Shown here: positions 6,068 to 7,167 of the stretch, in pieces
How the letters are laid out: each line of letters begins with the position of its first letter
Position numbering within the stretch: position 1 is the stretch's first letter
Source of the DNA: Methanomicrobiaceae archaeon UBA436
GTDB lineage: Archaea > Halobacteriota > Methanomicrobia > Methanomicrobiales > Methanoculleaceae
Direction of reading: 5' to 3'
Assembly: GCA_002497965.1 (NCBI GenBank)
Contig: DAFR01000033.1
Span: 1 to 7,167 of the forward strand
Length of the DNA stretch: 7,167 nt
Notes under the pieces: generated by a model
Told to the model about the DNA's origin: nothing
Seen by the model: the letters and a program-made list of their open reading frames with translations, nothing else
Databases searched by the model: none
Position numbers and translations under genes: made by a program

Positions 6068-6093
6068 CCTTCTTCCTCCCCCTGTCCTCTCGT

Positions 6094-7119
6094 TCAGCCT
6101 ATGGGAACGAGACCGAGCGCTTCGTTGGTCATCCGGATGGACTCTTCCGGATCCTTCACTGTTCCGAGCATTGCGCGGATGCAATCGATGTTTTCGGGGA
6201 CGACATCGGCCTCCTGGTGGATCGCCTGGAAGCAGTAGAACTCCTTCCCGTTCAGGACGGCAACCGACTCTTCAAAGACGCCGTTCTCCCAGAGGTCGGT
6301 TCTCGGCCGGCCGAGGTCCTGGGTATACTCACGGAGCTGGGCGTTGCTTACGATCCCGGTCGCCTTGCGGATGAGCCCGATCCGGTTGTGCCTCTCAAAG
6401 ACCTTCAGCACCTCTTCGCGCGTGGTCTTGGATTTCAGTCTCATCTGTATCGTGTGCATGTGCATAAACGTCGTGGGGACGATCATCGCCAGTGTGACTA
6501 TATCTATGTGCGGTAGGACGGTCTGGACATCGGGCCCGTGATGGCTAGGGATGGTGGCCGGGTTGAGGACAATGGCATCAACCGGTCCCCTTTTAATGTC
6601 GTCGGGGTCCGCAGCTCTCCGAACCATCACCGCCATGACCCGCTCGACTCCGAAGGCCTGATCCAGGGCGTGGATGAGCCGTATGAGTCCGGTGGAGTTG
6701 CACGAGACAACCCGCGCGAACTGTTTTCCTTCAGCCTCTCGGTAATTTGCGTGGGCGTTGAAGGAGAAGCCGGCAACCTCGTGTTCCTCGCCGCCCTGGA
6801 AGATTGCTTTTTTACCGAGACGTTCATAGATCGGCCGATTCTTCTCTCCTACCCCTCCGGGTGTGGCATCCACGACGATATCGGCGGCCCTGATCATGGT
6901 CTCGACATCGCCGGCAACCTCAAGCCCGGCCTTCTCGAATGCCGGCCTCCTGCTGATGTCTGCGATGTAGAGGGGATACCCCCTCTCTTTTGCAATGTAT
7001 GCCTCGGCGGATACGCTGGTCTTGGATACCCCGATAACCTCCATATCGGGCTGCGCGGCGACTGCATCGGCGACCCGTTTGCCGATGGTGCCGTAACCGT
7101 TGATAGCGACTTTGATCAT
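6094..7119 (-). CDS. gap: Type II glyceraldehyde-3-phosphate dehydrogenase
   Basis: This 341-residue protein is the archaeal type II, phosphorylating GAPDH, which interconverts glyceraldehyde 3-phosphate and 1,3-bisphosphoglycerate with NAD(P). In a methanogen it mainly serves gluconeogenesis. The N-terminus has the Rossmann dinucleotide loop NGYGTIG (7-13), the catalytic cysteine is C140 in VSCNSTGL, and conserved histidine-rich segments follow: PSHHGPD (191-197) and FMHMH (218-222), the latter probably holding the catalytic histidine. The sequence and length (about 335-345) fit the archaeal family and not bacterial type I enzymes. The start is ATG 7119 because MIKVAINGYG is the family's N-terminus; the frame continues seven codons upstream without similarity. 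No ribosome binding site is present, and a good TATA box lies 28 bases upstream, so the message is probably leaderless. Confidence 0.96.
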   Translation of the reverse strand: MIKVAINGYGTIGKRVADAVAAQPDMEVIGVSKTSVSAEAYIAKERGYPLYIADISRRPAFEKAGLEVAGDVETMIRAADIVVDATPGGVGEKNRPIYERLGKKAIFQGGEEHEVAGFSFNAHANYREAEGKQFARVVSCNSTGLIRLIHALDQAFGVERVMAVMVRRAADPDDIKRGPVDAIVLNPATIPSHHGPDVQTVLPHIDIVTLAMIVPTTFMHMHTIQMRLKSKTTREEVLKVFERHNRIGLIRKATGIVSNAQLREYTQDLGRPRTDLWENGVFEESVAVLNGKEFYCFQAIHQEADVVPENIDCIRAMLGTVKDPEESIRMTNEALGLVPIG

Positions 7120-7142
7120 GCAAGAGGGAATACAGAACAAGA

Positions 7143-7151
7143 ATTAATAAA
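7143..7151 (-). promoter_or_regulatory. TATA box of the GAPDH gene
   Basis: Minus-strand TTTATTAAT is a good archaeal TATA box centred about 28 bases before the GAPDH ATG. Usual spacing puts the transcription start at or within one or two bases of that ATG. The intervening sequence is pyrimidine-rich and has no ribosome binding site, which supports leaderless translation. Confidence 0.6.
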
Positions 7152-7167
7152 GGTTGCTGGTCCGCAA

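Noticed and set aside
6038..6184. N-terminal extension of TyrRS by 49 residues
   Set aside because: It overlaps the end of the GAPDH gene, has no family similarity, and the protein from ATG 6037 already matches the archaeal TyrRS N-terminus and length.
1..7167. Mobile element, CRISPR array, tRNA or defence system
   Set aside because: No transposase, integrase, regularly spaced repeats, tRNA fold or defence-type protein was found; the coding content is housekeeping.

Overview
The window looks like chromosomal DNA of a euryarchaeal methanogen, most likely order Methanomicrobiales and Methanoculleus-like. The evidence is archaeal-type gene content (a KEOPS Cgi121 subunit, Hel308 helicase, RIO1 kinase, a Dim2/Pno1-like KH protein, archaeal TyrRS, type II GAPDH), GC-rich coding DNA, GGTGA-type ribosome binding sites and archaeal TATA-like boxes. 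The genus is an impression from protein similarity and was not tested.

Layout. Bases 1-506 carry no convincing protein gene but contain TATA-like boxes, an 11-bp-arm inverted repeat, a direct repeat and a possible structured RNA ending in a T-run. A forward moaB gene (507-1007) meets the reverse-strand genes tail to tail with a 10-base overlap. All other genes are on the minus strand; in transcription order they are type II GAPDH (7119-6094), TyrRS (6037-5090), RIO1 kinase (5082-4297), KH protein (4288-3746), Hel308 (3661-1523) and Cgi121 (1519-998).

How the genes work together. TyrRS, RIO1 and the KH protein form a tight translation and ribosome-biogenesis group: the RIO1 ribosome binding site contains the TyrRS stop codon, and the KH start region abuts the RIO1 stop. 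Hel308 and cgi121 form a second tight pair, linking a fork-repair helicase to tRNA t6A modification; the Cgi121 ribosome binding site contains the Hel308 stop codon. An 84-base gap with a TATA-like box separates the two groups. GAPDH and TyrRS each have a TATA-like box about 28 bases before the start codon and no ribosome binding site, which suggests leaderless mRNAs. MoaB serves molybdopterin (Mo/W) cofactor synthesis, which methanogens need for formylmethanofuran and formate dehydrogenases.

The genes are intact and conventional, and I see no mobile element, CRISPR array, tRNA, rRNA or defence system. What remains unexplained is non-coding: a 19-base element found at 152-170 and again just before hel308 (17 of 19 identical), with a gapped third copy at 342-362; a palindrome at 180-203 whose TGTATCGT half-site recurs in the hel308 upstream region; and a kink-turn-like fold around that palindrome.
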